Of a DNA stretch of 64,000 nucleotides, positions 1 to 10,204 are shown one piece after another (position 1 is the first letter of the stretch; every line of letters starts with the position of its first letter). The notes beneath the pieces were generated by a model. It was not told where the DNA came from, made no database searches, and worked only from the letters and a program-made list of their open reading frames with translations. The DNA is taken from contig CM062819.1 in the NCBI GenBank assembly GCA_031772625.1, forward strand, positions 1,236,511,897-1,236,575,896, written 5' to 3'. Origin of the DNA: Pinus tabuliformis. Its lineage: Eukaryota; Streptophyta; Pinopsida; Pinales; Pinaceae. Made by a program: the position numbers and the translations under genes.

Positions 1-725
1 TGGAAAGACAATACTCAAAACCCTGACTATCTATTGCATTAATCAGAAATCTGAGTGATAATACAAAGCTTGTTCTCACTAGAACAATTCCTGCACAAGT
101 ATGATCAACTCTCTGCCTCACAAGCCTGCTATAGCCAACACTTAGCCAATTCTGCTGCCTGCCAAGCTCCTATTTCCTTGCGCAATTCCTATGAGGATCA
201 ACCCATATTTAATTGGGAAATCCTTCCTCCATAACTGCACAATCCAAAATTAGGTCCTTCTCTGATTGCATGCATGACCTGTACAACTCAGATCATCATA
301 CAACTGATAATACATTGTCCCTGCACTCTAGTCTCAACTAGGTCTTTCTCTAAACTAAGATGCATGAGTTTCTCATGAGCGAATCTTCTGTTAGTTGGAG
401 TAGCACTGAGGATGTACCATTGCACCAACTCACTACTAGACCTCTACTAGTTCCACAAATAGTTAGAACTAGTTTAACTGTCTACAACTTAGTCAACCTG
501 AGTTATCTAATTACAACTCAAATAAACTCATTCTGGACCCCTAAAATTTAGGGAGAACATGTACATGACTACAGAAAGACTTCCAACTTGAAATTACTAA
601 GCTAATTAATTTAATTAAACTCAATTAACTATTTACCAGTTGCTATGAGAATAGAATCTTATTTTAATTCACAGTTTAATTCAAGGACAAATTAAACTAG
701 AATTTCTGGTTTCCATTTGTCAACA
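1..725 (-). repeat. Copia-C 3' LTR (partial, cut by window edge)
   Basis: This matches 15399-15689 joined to 54389-54970, for example around 60-200 and 360-560. It ends ...TCAACA at 725, followed by a pyrimidine-rich stretch that on the minus strand reads as a purine-rich polypurine tract. Left end lies outside the window. Confidence 0.85.
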
Positions 726-1131
726 CTCCCTCTCAACAAGAAAGGGATTATCAACTACCCCAATACTGTCTTGGTGAAACTCAAATTTACATCTTGACAA
801 GTCCTTTGTCAAAATGTCAGCATCTTTCTCCTCCATGGGAATGTACTCCAACAACATAATCCACCTCAATACACAATCTTGAAGATGATGATATCAAATA
901 TCTATATGCTTGGACCGATAATGAAAAATTGGATTTTTAGAGAGTTTGATACAACTCTGATTATCACAATAAATCACAGTTGGATCCATCTGCTGACCAA
1001 ACAAACCAACCAGAATATTTCTCATCCAGATGGCCTCACATGCTGCATAACTTGTAGCCATGTACTCTGCCTTTGCCAAACTGGGTGCAACCGAACTATG
1101 TTTCATGTTATACCAATAAACTGCTACTGAC
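726..1131 (-). pseudogene. Copia-C pol, RNase H end
   Basis: The minus strand encodes the typical Copia RNase H tail, including KAEYMA, a YCDNQS block and a SKHIDI ending, in the order expected near the 3' end of pol. The frame stops at the Copia-A insertion point (target CTGAC at 1127-1131) and resumes as pol sequence at 14291. It is a fossil fragment. Copia family identity is certain; the lineage within Copia is not. Confidence 0.85.
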
Positions 1132-1301
1132 TGTTGGGTTGTGTTATATTCTTTCCACATAGTTAACAGGGGGTTTGAGGGGCACCTGTAACCCCACTTT
1201 ATGGGGTCTGGGGCAGCGCCCCGGAAAATTTTGGTTTTGGACCCTATGTTAGGTTGGGTGGACCCACCTATGGTTTTGTGCATGATTTTCGCACATGTTT
1301 T

Positions 1302-1388
1302 TTGGACGCAATGGTTTTCAGTCCATGGTATTGGACGCGATGGTTTTCGGTCCATGGTATTGGACGCGATGGTTTTCGGTCCATGGTA
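1302..1388 (+). repeat. 29-bp tandem repeat, three copies, in Copia-A 5' U3
   Basis: Three adjacent 29-bp units (1302-1330, 1331-1359, 1360-1388) share the core ATGGTTTTC and end CCATGGTA. They lie 18 bp upstream of the TATA box. The 3' LTR has two units and Copia-B LTRs have one. The position is that of enhancer repeats in retroelement U3 regions; enhancer activity is inferred. Confidence 0.9.
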
Positions 1389-1405
1389 TTGGATGCTTCG
1401 GCATG

Positions 1406-1413
1406 TATAAATA
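1406..1413 (+). promoter_or_regulatory. TATA box of Copia-A 5' LTR
   Basis: TATAAATA in U3, just downstream of the 29-bp repeats. The matching box in the 3' LTR is at 14109-14116, and Copia-B LTRs have TATATATA at the same place (15922 and 54208). Confidence 0.7.
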
Positions 1414-1589
1414 TGTATTGTAACATTGAAAGGAACATAATGAAAAATCAAGCTGGTAGTCCCGGTTTTGGGATCCAGGGGAAAATCTCTGTGTATATGT
1501 GTTTTATGTGTTCTGCTCTCGCATTATTTATTTTCTGCATTTTAGAATTCGTATGCAGGTAATTTCTATACGGGGTTAAAACCTACATT

Positions 1590-1601
1590 TGGTATCAAAG
1601 C
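1590..1601 (+). promoter_or_regulatory. Copia-A primer-binding site
   Basis: TGGTATCAAAGC starts two bases after the 5' LTR. It is close to TGGTATCAGAGC, the Copia PBS complementary to initiator tRNA-Met. Confidence 0.85.
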
Positions 1602-1709
1602 TATTTTGGCTTCAAGGGGATGCCTTTGTTGCTGAGGGGTTTCGCTCGGGCCTGTGGTAGACCTTGTTCAGTAGGAGATCTGCGAGATCGATTCTGGTGG
1701 TGAAAGAAG

Positions 1710-2460
1710 ATGGCGAGTAGTGGAAAGATAGAGATCGAGAAATTTAATGGTCAGAGTTTTGAGTTGTGGAAACTCAAGATGGAGGATCTGTTGGTGGATA
1801 AAGACCAATGGGTCGCAGTAGATCCCGGTACTAAACCAACAGGAGTGTCTGATGAAGAATGGAAGAAGTTGGATCGGAAGGGAAAGAGAATAATACGATT
1901 GTGTGTCTCAGATTCAGTATTGCTGAATGTATCAGGGGAAGCTACAGCGAAGGCTTTGTGGGACAAGTTAGGGACTTTGTACCAATCTAAGTCTCTCTTG
2001 AATAAATTGTTCCTGGGGAAATGCTGTATAACCTGAGGATGAAAGATGGAGACTCGGTGACAGAGCATTTGAATGCATTTAATACTGTGGTAAGTCAGTT
2101 AGCATCTGTTGATATTAAAATTTCAGATGAAGATAAGTGCATCAGTTTGTTGTGTTCTCTACCAGATTCGTGGGATAGTCTGGTTATTGCAATAGGTAGC
2201 AAAGCAACTGCCTTGCATTTTGATGAAATAGTCTCATCCTTGCTGACGGAGAAGATGAGATAGAAAAATATGGAGAGCCAAAATGGTGATGCCTTGTCCA
2301 TACGAGGGTAAACCCAGAACATAAACAAAAATAAGTCATCGAGTGGGAGATCTAAATCTAAGGGGAGATCTAAATCTCCAGGAAAACCTGTAAAGGTGGT
2401 GTGCTGGAAATGTGGAAAGGAAGGGAACTACAAAAGGGAATGTAAATCTAAAGCTCCTGA
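1710..2460 (+). pseudogene. Copia-A gag (UBN2-type capsid and CCHC zinc knuckle)
   Basis: The reading starts at an ATG about 120 bp after the PBS with MASSGKIEIEKFNG, the standard beginning of Tnt1-like gag, and continues through the capsid-like helical region (YNLRMKDGDSV). A nucleocapsid knuckle with WKCGKEG lies near 2405-2445. Gag would coat the RNA and form the virus-like particle in the cytoplasm. A basic Ser/Arg/Lys-rich linker precedes the knuckle. It is broken. Confidence 0.9.
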
Positions 2461-2499
2461 CAAAGGAAAGGGATCTAATGAGGCTCCTTATGCAGAGGC

Positions 2500-3040
2500 G
2501 AAAACCACCTCAGATGAAGGTGGGGATGTGTACTTGGCTTCTTCAAGTACACATGTAGATCATGAGGTATGGTTGATTGACTCAGGTGCATCCTTTCACT
2601 TCACTCCCCATAGAGAGTGGTTCTATGAGTATGAGAAATATGATGGTGGTGATGTCTTCTTGGGGGATGACAGGAAGGCTAGAATCATTGGTCGCAGAAA
2701 AGTAAAGTTGAAGTTGCAAGGTGGAAGGGTTAGAATGCTTCCAGGTGTTCTACATATTCCTGCATTAGCCAGAAATCTGATTTCTGTTAGCAAGATGGAT
2801 GATGCAGGTGTAAAAACAGTGTTCGAGAAGGATACCTGCAAGATGGTTCGGGGAGCACTGGTATTGATGCGAGGAGTTCGGATTGGAACTCTGTACAAGC
2901 TGCAAGGTAGCACTGTTATTGATGGGTGCAATAGTTCTGTGGTTCCTGAAAGTGGAGCAGAAAATCTAGTGGTCTCTGGAGAGAAGACCATGCTGTGGTA
3001 TCAAAGGGTTGGACATATTGGATAAAAGGGCCTTTGGATA
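2500..3040 (+). pseudogene. Copia-A protease and GAG-pre-integrase region
   Basis: The aspartic protease motif appears as LIDSGASFHFTP near 2570-2610, followed by the conserved FLGDDRKARI and LHIPALARNLISV blocks. A GAG-pre-integrase segment lies near 2880-3030. The protease would cut the Gag-Pol polyprotein. It continues directly into integrase. It is fossil sequence with a few breaks in this part of pol. Confidence 0.88.
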
Positions 3041-3055
3041 CTTCATGGTAAAGGT

Positions 3056-4006
3056 ATGGTAGAAGGTATGAGTAATAGCTCTCTGGATTTTGATTTCTGT
3101 GAAAATTGTGTATATGGGAAGCAGAATCGGGTGAGTTTCCCCTCTGGTAGTAAGAGGGCGAAACAAATATTAGAACTTGTGCACAGTGATGTGTTTGGAC
3201 CTATGAAGGTTCCATCACTGGGTAAGTCTGTGTACTATGTATCATTTATAGATGACTTCTCAAGGAATACATGGATATATTTCCTTAAAAAGAAATCTGA
3301 AATTTTTGACAAGTTTAAAGAATTTAAGGCTTTGGTGGAAAACCAGAAAGAGAAGAAGATAAAGGTGTTGAGGACAGATAACGGTGGAGAGTTTTGCAGT
3401 AAGGAATTTGAAGAATTCTGTAAGAAGTGTGGTATAGCATGGTAGAAGACTACTCCATATACACCTCAGCAAAATGGAGTTGCAGAAAGAATGAATAATA
3501 TGTTGATGGAAAGGGCAAGAAGCATGCTCAGTGGTTCCGGGTTAGGATAGGAATTCTGGGCAGAGGCAGTGGATACTGCATGTTACCTGGTCAACAGGCC
3601 ACCTTCATCAGTGTTGGAGGATAAGACTCCACAAGAGGTATGGACTGGTAAGAAACCCTCTCTTTCACATCTGAGGGTATTTGCATGTGATGCATATGTA
3701 CATGTTCCAAAGGAGAAACGAACCAAGTTGGATAGTAAATCTGAAAAGTGCATCTTTATTGGGTATAAGGATGGTTTAAAGGGTTATAAGCTTTGGAACC
3801 CAGTCACACGGAAGGTTGTGTACAGACGAGATGTGGTGTTCAGAGAGGTGAAAGATGTTATTAAACATGAAGTCCAACAAAATGAACATGAGAAGATAGA
3901 GTTTGAGCTAAAGGAGGAAGAATCAGACTCTACAACAGAGGAGGAATCAGAAGATGAAGAGCCACAAACTCTGGCTGTGAGAAGATCAGTTCGAGAAAGA
4001 AGGTAG
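3056..4006 (+). pseudogene. Copia-A integrase
   Basis: The zinc-binding end ([11 protein letters not shown]) is followed by the rve catalytic core, with [24 protein letters not shown] and RTDNGGEF. After these come the tail block VFACDAYVHVPKEKR and an acidic linker (EEEESEDEEP) toward RT. In the family it inserts the cDNA into the host genome. It is broken. Confidence 0.9.
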
Positions 4007-4078
4007 CTTGAAAGGTATAGTCCATCGGCTTTCTATTCAAATTTTTCTTTATCTATTATTGACGATGATCCCAAAACT

Positions 4079-4489
4079 GTGAAGGAAGCAGTAGATTCAG
4101 AGGATGGAAAACTCTTGAAAGAGGCCATGGTTGATGAAATGGCATCTTTGCACAAAAATGAGGCTTGGGATTTGGTGGAGTTTCCGGCTGGAAGGAAACC
4201 CATTGGCGGCAAATGGGTGTTCAAAAAGAAGACAAATGCAGAAGGAAAAGTGGAGAAATACAAAACTCGGTTGGTAGCAAAAGGTTATTCCCAGGTGCTG
4301 GGAATTGATTTTGGTGATATTTTTTCTCCTGTTTCCAAGGTAACTTATATTAGATTACTTTTATCTGTTGCTGCTGCTTTTTATTTTGAGGTAGAACAGA
4401 TGGATGTGAAGACAACATTTCTTCATGGGGATCTAGAAGAGGAAATATACATGAAGCAACTTGAAGGCTTTGCGGTGAAGGGTAAGAAA
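4079..4489 (+). pseudogene. Copia-A reverse transcriptase, part before solo LTR-1
   Basis: Typical Copia RT opening: NEAWDLVEFPAGRKPIGGKWVFKK and a QMDVKTTFLHGDLEEEIYM block. The reading ends at the TSD GAACT (4490-4494), where solo LTR-1 is inserted. RT sequence resumes at 12694. Confidence 0.9.
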
Positions 4490-4494
4490 GAACT

Positions 4495-5212
4495 TGTTAG
4501 AGTCGGTCTTGTAGCCCTCCATCAGCGATCAAAGCTCTTTGCATTTGCATAAGTAGGTGTCTCATCAGTGTCAATTTTTGCATCCCATTAGGCATGCCAT
4601 AACCCTGATGGAGGAGCTGGTGTCTTTGTCCCCCTCTTGGCATTGCTGGATCAGGTCATTTCAGTCCTTAGTCACTTTCAAGCTTATCTTGTCTTGTCTT
4701 GAGGTCAAATTCCTAGGTCTAGGGTTTTGCTCAAAATGGTTTACAAGGTCATGTCTCTGAAGGTCAGTAAGTGCTCAGCAAGCCAAAGGGATGATTTTAA
4801 AGATGTTTCTTCGCAAATTTCAATCTTGTACAGTTAATGTTCACCTTGGATTTAAAAACTCTGTTTTTAAAGCCAAGGTCATTTTTCAAATTTTTGTAAA
4901 AAGTGATGAAATTTCAAAAAGCTTCCAAGGACAGTATGAAACCCTGGCTCCCTTGCCAAGATCCCTCAGATGATATCCCTGCAAAAAGTGTCAAGCAAAA
5001 GCATTAAATCAGTCAATTTCAGGACAAAGGAAACCAAGAAAAGTCAATTTTATAAAGTGTCAAAGAGAAACATTATAAAGTGGGTTTGAGCATGAAATTA
5101 TTTCAAATCAAAGCTATAAAGGCCCAATCTCCCTCCATCGACCCTCATTGTGCATCCAAGTTGTTTGCAAGAGCGATTGAGTGAAAGATTGAGTGAATTT
5201 GGGAGCTGGACA
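4495..5212. other. 5' non-coding part of solo LTR-1 (U3 start)
   Basis: 718 bp with no convincing reading frame or motif. It is plain AT-rich LTR text ending at the CpG-word array. Nothing else seen. Confidence 0.6.
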
Positions 5213-5351
5213 GGCGCGCGACCCGTCAGACCAGGTGCGCGACCCGTCAGAGGCGCGTGACCCGTCAGCAGCGTTCCGGCAGTGCATTTTTTCAATGGGC
5301 GTGACCCGTCAGTGGCGCGCGACCCGTTGGGTGAGGCGCGCGACCCGTCAG
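5213..5351 (+). repeat. Array of six CpG-rich 17-mers (consensus GGCGCGCGACCCGTCAG)
   Basis: Copies are at 5213-5229, 5234-5250, 5252-5268, 5297-5312 (shorter), 5314-5330 and 5335-5351, separated by short irregular spacers. Two more copies lie downstream of the frame at 11644-11660 and 11666-11682, and a degenerate one near 11318. CpG density is far above the surrounding AT-rich DNA. Function is unknown. Confidence 0.9.
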
Positions 5352-5620
5352 CGCCCTCCTTTCCAAACGGACTGCAAATTTATCCAAGGACCCTCCGAAA
5401 TCGCCAAATATCCAAGGTAGGCTCTCCAAACTTAAGAATGGTTGCTTGTTATGATCAATGGGAATCTTAATGGCATTTTTAAAGGATCTCCATGTGCAAG
5501 AGAAAAGCTCCATGTTGCTGCATTTTAAATTTGTAAAATATGCCTAGGGTTTTATGCTGTTTGAAGGTATTCCCCTTGTAATCATTTTCCCCATTTCCCA
5601 TGTCATTTTCCTTGTTTTTC

Positions 5621-5630
5621 TATATAAATT
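5621..5630 (+). promoter_or_regulatory. Candidate TATA box upstream of the solo LTR-1 frame
   Basis: TATATAAATT lies about 310 bp before the ATG at 5943 and is followed by a pyrimidine/A-rich leader. It suggests that the LTR frame could have its own promoter, as also seen in Gypsy-A. Confidence 0.5.
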
Positions 5631-5942
5631 TCTCTTTTGAATTTGTAAAGAGAAAGCCAAACCCTACCCCTCTTCCCTAAAAGAAAAAAATGAAAAATTA
5701 AAGCCCTAACCCTACCTCTCATTACTCATGTAAACAATGTATATGATGATGCATGTGCAATGATTTTTGGCAATGTTTTTTCCTTAAATCCCTGTGTTAT
5801 ATATTTATTCCCATTTTCCCTTTAAAAGTGTCCCTCCCCTAACATTCCCTTCATGCTCCTTGTCCCCCTTGAAACAACATAAAAATCAACATTTTACAAA
5901 GCAGAAACAACGGTACATTTTGGCCACTCTACTCCTTAAACA

Positions 5943-6565
5943 ATGTCAGAAACCGAAACCTATGAGAAGAGTGATGACCAGGCATCAGCTTCAGAGATTG
6001 AGATACAGAGGAGGCCTCATAAGGGTGGTAAGGGTGGTCATCATAGGCGAGAGGAGCCCACCTCTTTGACAGATTTACAAGCTTGTCCTATGGCAGTCTC
6101 ATGCTTCCAATACATGTCTTGCTATGAGTTTTGTGAGAGGATCTCTCGGATTCAGCACCACAGAGAGTTGGCTCGCCTGTTTGTTTTACACTTGCATGAT
6201 GGACATGTCAACCTTGCTGGGGTTGACTTTACATTGACACCTGAGGTGATTGCACAGGCCACAGGGATACCGAATGTTGGAGAGGTGTGGAATAAGCGCA
6301 AGGTGCTGGACAGTGTTCATTTTGAGCCTTTCGTTAGACCAGCACTCATGAGACACTTGACAGGAGTGTTTCCCTTCAGATTTCTCAGGAGTGAGTATGC
6401 TCCCATGATGAGGCTCATCATGCACTATTTTACCTATGAGGGCAGATTTTCACAGGTATATTCATACCATATTCGCCTTTTGATGCACTTCACCCGGGTA
6501 CGGATGATGAACATCCCTGTTTTCTTCTATCAGAACATTCAGAAGATGGTGTCCATGATGCAGAG
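5943..6565 (+). pseudogene. Solo LTR-1 internal frame, N-terminal part: alpha-helical accessory protein, unknown function
   Basis: The ATG at 5943 begins MSETETYEKSDD, a charged His/Arg-rich start of about 40 residues. A globular part follows, with the landmarks YEFCERI, DFTLTPEVIAQATGIPNVG and YEGRFSQVYSYHIRLLMHFT. These landmarks align well with the frame in solo LTR-2 (7266-7937). The pattern (a hydrophobic block, then a TG-IP-G turn, then a helical half) resembles plant retroelement accessory proteins of the plant-mobile-domain or putative-transposon-protein type; I cannot confirm the family. The frame is cut by solo LTR-2 at 6566, and its C-terminal side lies after 10307. A host gene origin is possible. 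Confidence 0.7.
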
Positions 6566-6781
6566 TGTTATCACTGAGAACTGCAGTCACATGTATATAA
6601 GTTGAGTCCAAAATTTCATTGTTAAAAATGGATGTCAAATGGTTGTTATCCTATGTTTACTACTTAGGGGTCATGTTTTTCAATGATATTGATGAGAATC
6701 ATTTTCAAAACCGTTAGTCATCCTCCATCGTGATTGATTAAGACATGTCTTATCTCGTATATGTCATTTGTCCTTTTCGCA

Positions 6782-6930
6782 GTTTCGTAGCGCAGTTTGA
6801 TTGGCTGATTTTGAAGCACAATAATGTTTTAGCCTTTTCGTAGCGCCAGCCATTTCGCAGCACATGTCGCTAAGTTATAACTGTCTGCGCTACGAAATCG
6901 CGGATTCGGGGATTTTGCAGCGCAGATCTT
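6782..6930. repeat. Reiterated TTTCGTAGCGC words in both orientations
   Basis: Plus-strand forms occur at about 6783-6793 and 6836-6846, with a related TTTCGCAGC at about 6853. The inverse form GCGCTACGAAA is at about 6887-6897, with related GCAGCGCAG near 6917. The same word forms the palindrome at 9096-9129. CpG-rich in an AT-rich context; function unknown. Confidence 0.75.
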
Positions 6931-7265
6931 CGAAATGTCATGTCCGGGGATGAGTCATTGTGTCCGGTCGGTTGTTGTCAGTTAATGTACCTTCCAAGCA
7001 CTTACGAGACATCATTCCACCAATAGGTTCATAGTCATGCACATTAAGTTCATTCAAATGTTTTTGTCATACATGGTTGTGTCATGATGTTCTGTTATTA
7101 TTACATGAAGTGGCCAGCTTATATGTTAAGATATTTGAATTGAAATAAGCCCGAGTTTCTTCTTCAGGAGAGCTGCATTACAAGCGAGCCTGTGTTCTAA
7201 AGTTTGAATTTGCTTTTCGAGTTGAAGCTGCCGGTGTTTCTTTGTGCAAAAGCTTTCAAGGTGTA

Positions 7266-7937
7266 ATGGAGAAGAAGGAGCATCGGTCCGGAAGGTGTCA
7301 AAGGGCAGAGCCCGAAGGATTGGACTTGACATTAAGGGAGGAAGGTGTTAAAAAGGCCTTCAAAGACGCTGGTTGCTGGAGTTTTTGTGAAAAGCTGAAG
7401 GGAGGACACACTCAGGTAACAAAAGAATTTGCCTTGAATTTTACAGGCTTAAATTCCAAGGTATCTATGTTAGAATTCCCAGTATCTCCAGAGGCTATTG
7501 CTAGGGTAACTGAGATTCCTAGAGGAGGGCAGGAGTGGTTCAAAAATTTCAAATTTGATATGAGCCCCTGTAAAGTATTCTTGAAGGAAGCCTATGTGAA
7601 TGAAGATTTAACCAAGGCTGTACCTAGAAGTTATGTTAAGGAGAATTATGCTATGCTTCTTACTTGTATTCAAAAATATTTAACTTGTGAGGGCAGATAT
7701 AACAAAGTTTATTCATATCATTTCAAGTTGTTGCTGCATTTCACGGGTAAAGCATCTATAGATCTCCCATTTTACTTGTTTCGAAGCCTCAGTAAGATGT
7801 GTGATAAAATTCAATTGAGGAAGGATGATTGTGAGTCATCACTGTTTCATCATGGCCTAGTTAAACTGTTAGTGATGGATGGTTTGCAGAAGATTGGTAG
7901 GGATTGGGATTCTTTCATCTATATGGCCGGTTTCTAG
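7266..7937 (+). CDS. Solo LTR-2 internal frame: accessory protein homologous to that of solo LTR-1
   Basis: I prefer the start MEKKEHRSG at 7266; an in-frame ATG lies at 7242. Landmarks are WSFCEKL, EFPVSPEAIARVTEIPRGGQ, YLTCEGRYNKVYSYHFKLL and PFYLFRSLSKMCDK. These align along the whole globular part with the solo LTR-1 frame, so both derive from one LTR-borne gene. There is no signal peptide or membrane segment and no retroviral motif. The family resembles plant retroelement accessory (transposon-protein-like) domains, but the assignment is tentative. A second frame follows 48 bp downstream. Function unknown; a nuclear or nucleic-acid role would be a guess. Confidence 0.6.
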   Translation: MEKKEHRSGRCQRAEPEGLDLTLREEGVKKAFKDAGCWSFCEKLKGGHTQVTKEFALNFTGLNSKVSMLEFPVSPEAIARVTEIPRGGQEWFKNFKFDMSPCKVFLKEAYVNEDLTKAVPRSYVKENYAMLLTCIQKYLTCEGRYNKVYSYHFKLLLHFTGKASIDLPFYLFRSLSKMCDKIQLRKDDCESSLFHHGLVKLLVMDGLQKIGRDWDSFIYMAGF

Positions 7938-7985
7938 AGTAAGACAGGCCTCACCCCACAGCCACTTAGAGGAAGAGAAGAATTA

Positions 7986-8939
7986 ATGGAGGAACCTACT
8001 ATTGCTGAGCTTAGAAAGGAGGCTAGGGAGAAAAAGAAGGTTAAATCTCAGTTGAACAAACCAGTCAAACCCTTGGTTATTAAAGAGCCACCACAGCCAC
8101 CACAGTCATCATCAAAGGAAAAGGTCAAGCAAAAGAAGGATGTTCATGGATCAGCTGAATCTGAAAAAGCATCAAGAGTTAAAACTAGGGGTCAACTAAG
8201 CAAGGAGAAAGGTAAATCAGTAGCTGTGGAAGAAAATCCAATTTCAAAGGCCAGCCTAAGTGACCTACTTGAGGCTATTGAATTTGAGCAGGAAGAACCA
8301 GTGCATCTTGAACCCATGCATATTGATTTGACCCAATCTTCTCCTGAGAGCACTAAGAAATCAAAAGCTTCGAAAAGATTAAGGTTTGATGAGCCTAGTG
8401 AGGAGTTTATGTTCAAGCCAAGAAGGCCAGTTACAAGGAAACAAATTAAAGAGGCTGAGAAAGTGCATAAAGGAGAAGAAGCTGTAAAGGAGAAAGTGCA
8501 TAAAGCAAAGAAAGCTGTAAAGTCACCCAGAACAGAGGTAATTGAAGTATTGACAAAAACAGTGGAGGCAGTCAAACATAAAGATAAGAATAGGAAGGTC
8601 ATCATCACCCAAGGAGGAAATGTGATTGCCATAAAGAGTCAAGTGGAAACAGCCATAAAAGATCAGGTGGGAGCAACCAAAGAAGAAATTGTCAAAGCCA
8701 AAAATGTGATTAAGGAGCGTGCAGTTAGGTATGCCAACTATAAAAGAGCTGTGTTAAAGGGCAGCAAAAACCTAGTGGGTCAGACAGATTCCGTGGCTGA
8801 TGTATATACCTGGACGGTCCCAGCCCTCAAGCAAGCTAAACTCCTCAGAAAAATGAACCTGACCCTGAGAGCTAAAAACAAAGCTTTAAAGAAGGAGATT
8901 TCAAATTTGAAGATACGGCTAGGTCAGCTAGCTCATTGA
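7986..8939 (+). CDS. Solo LTR-2 second frame: Lys/Glu-rich protein with C-terminal coiled coil
   Basis: A 317-codon frame beginning MEEPTIAELRKEAREKKK. It is extremely rich in Lys, Glu, Ser and Pro. Residues up to about 200 look disordered, with basic clusters that could be nuclear localisation signals (KKSKASKRLRF). Two short KVHKGEEAVKEKVHKAKKAVK-type repeats lie near residues 158-178. The last 40 residues form a leucine-spaced coiled coil (KLLRKMNLTLRAKNKALKKE). It follows the globular frame closely, as its natural C-terminal half would, and parallels the coiled coil after the solo LTR-1 frame. Function unknown. Confidence 0.6.
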   Translation: MEEPTIAELRKEAREKKKVKSQLNKPVKPLVIKEPPQPPQSSSKEKVKQKKDVHGSAESEKASRVKTRGQLSKEKGKSVAVEENPISKASLSDLLEAIEFEQEEPVHLEPMHIDLTQSSPESTKKSKASKRLRFDEPSEEFMFKPRRPVTRKQIKEAEKVHKGEEAVKEKVHKAKKAVKSPRTEVIEVLTKTVEAVKHKDKNRKVIITQGGNVIAIKSQVETAIKDQVGATKEEIVKAKNVIKERAVRYANYKRAVLKGSKNLVGQTDSVADVYTWTVPALKQAKLLRKMNLTLRAKNKALKKEISNLKIRLGQLAH

Positions 8940-9733
8940 TGTGAGGAAAAGGTGATATTTTCAGTTTTGGTCAATTTTGTTTGAGTTCCACTATTTTGAA
9001 GTCATCTAAGTCTTTGACACCTGTAGAGGAAGTTTGAAAAGTCAAAAGTTCAAGCTAAGGAAGCTTTAGTGCAAATGCATTCTGTTTTAGCAAAAACAGC
9101 AGTTTCGTAGCGCGCTACGAAACTGCTGTAGGTGCTGTTTTACAAGAAAAACAAGGAGTTTAATGATGAGGTCAGCAAATTTTTGAAGGAAAAGCCTCAA
9201 AGACATAAGGGAAACCTTAAAAGACTCTCCTAGCTATTCAGAGAATGACAAATGTGCATTTTGGAAAAGGTGAAATATTTTGTTTCTAGCTCAAGTCTCG
9301 TTAAAGGTACTTTATGACCGAATTGTTAGGGTTCCTGTTAAGGTTATCGGAGATTTTTGTTTGTACACTTGTTCAGCTCACAAGGCTTCCAGATCATTGG
9401 AGAGTATGGTGATATGCGTTGTTTATGAAGAATTAGAGAGCAGGGGACATGTTCTTTAAATGATGAAGAATCCAAAGCCAGCTCGTTCAGTGTATTCTCC
9501 TCCAAGATACCTCAACCAAAACAGATAAAGGACATGTGTCAAGAGTCAGAAAAGCATCATGCTACGAGGAGGACAGATTTTGAGTTTTGAGTAAATTAAG
9601 ACCATTTGTAATTACAGTTCAGCAATCATGTAATTAATGAATTAGTTATACAGTAGATAAGGATAGTTAATAACAACCTTCGATGCTCCCCTCATGCTGG
9701 AGGAGGAAGCTCGAGGTGGTTAAGCATGTATTC
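8940..9733 (+). other. Solo LTR-2 segment between the frame and its TATA box
   Basis: About 800 bp without a reading frame. It holds the 34-bp palindrome (9096-9129) and otherwise ordinary AT-rich LTR text. It would be distal U3. Confidence 0.6.
9096..9129. repeat. Perfect 34-bp palindrome with TTTCGTAGCGC arms
   Basis: The left half, ACAGCAGTTTCGTAGCG (9096-9112), is exactly the reverse complement of the right half (9113-9129), with no spacer. It is built from the same word reiterated at 6782-6930. Confidence 0.95.
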
Positions 9734-9743
9734 CTATATATGG
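9734..9743 (+). promoter_or_regulatory. Likely LTR promoter TATA box of solo LTR-2
   Basis: CTATATATGG lies about 560 bp from the LTR end and downstream of the internal frames. If this is the canonical promoter, the frames are in U3. Confidence 0.55.
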
Positions 9744-10190
9744 ATCAAACTTGGATGTAATAGAGGTTGGATGTTTTTGAAAAAACAGAGTTTATATTGG
9801 CTTATGTAAAGACTTGTTACAGTAATATAAAAGACTACTTTTTTCTTCTCAGGATTCATACTTTGTTCAGATGCTCAAGATGTATGTGGCTTTGTCTTAC
9901 CCTTTATGTTTTACAGCTTTATAGATACACAATCACTCTGAATTCACCTAGCTGCTCAGACTTCCGGTGTGTATTTATGAGTTGAGGTTCATTTGAGAAA
10001 TGTTTTGAGTGTTTAAACATTACATGCCCTGACTTCCATGAATGAGTAGTTTTATGGTTTACTGAAATGGTGTTTGACTCCATGAGCCCAATGGAAGAAA
10101 TCTTATGTTGTCTGTCCAACCAGCATGTTTATTACGTTTTCATTTCAAGAGTTAGCCCTCTTAGTGTTAATCATAATCAATAGTTTGTTT

Positions 10191-10204
10191 GAGAGAGCCC
10201 TCTC
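10191..10204. promoter_or_regulatory. Conserved LTR 14-mer GAGAGAGCCCTCTC (solo LTR-2)
   Basis: Identical to 12583-12596 in solo LTR-1 and matching, in reverse complement, 26669-26682, 40558-40571 and 62581-62594. It lies 98 bp from the LTR end and can form a short GAGAG/CTCTC hairpin. Confidence 0.75.

Larger units (their letters stand above)
1132..1587 (+). repeat. Copia-A 5' LTR
   Basis: 456 bp, starting TGTTGGGTTG and ending AACCTACA. It contains three 29-bp tandem repeats (1302-1388), a TATA box at 1406-1413 and the downstream R/U5 text shared with the other three Copia-A/B LTRs. Confidence 0.95.

Noticed and set aside
5213-5351. CRISPR-like repeat array
   Set aside because: Spacers are 1-30 bp and irregular, repeats are short, and the context is a plant LTR.
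5918-5936. Possible Gypsy PBS before the solo LTR-1 frame (TTTTGGCCACTCTACT)
   Set aside because: Resembles TTGGCGACTCCACT only loosely, is preceded by no LTR end, and the upstream text does not recur at the other end of the insertion.
7126-8632. Minus-strand frames at 7126-7332 and 8192-8632
   Set aside because: Shadows of the Lys/Glu-rich plus-strand frames; composition mirrors the sense codons and no motif is present.
5943-8939. Tandem pair of paralogous host genes
   Set aside because: Both frames lie inside bounded TG...CA insertions with perfect 5-bp target duplications, so they belong to nested LTRs, not a host gene cluster.
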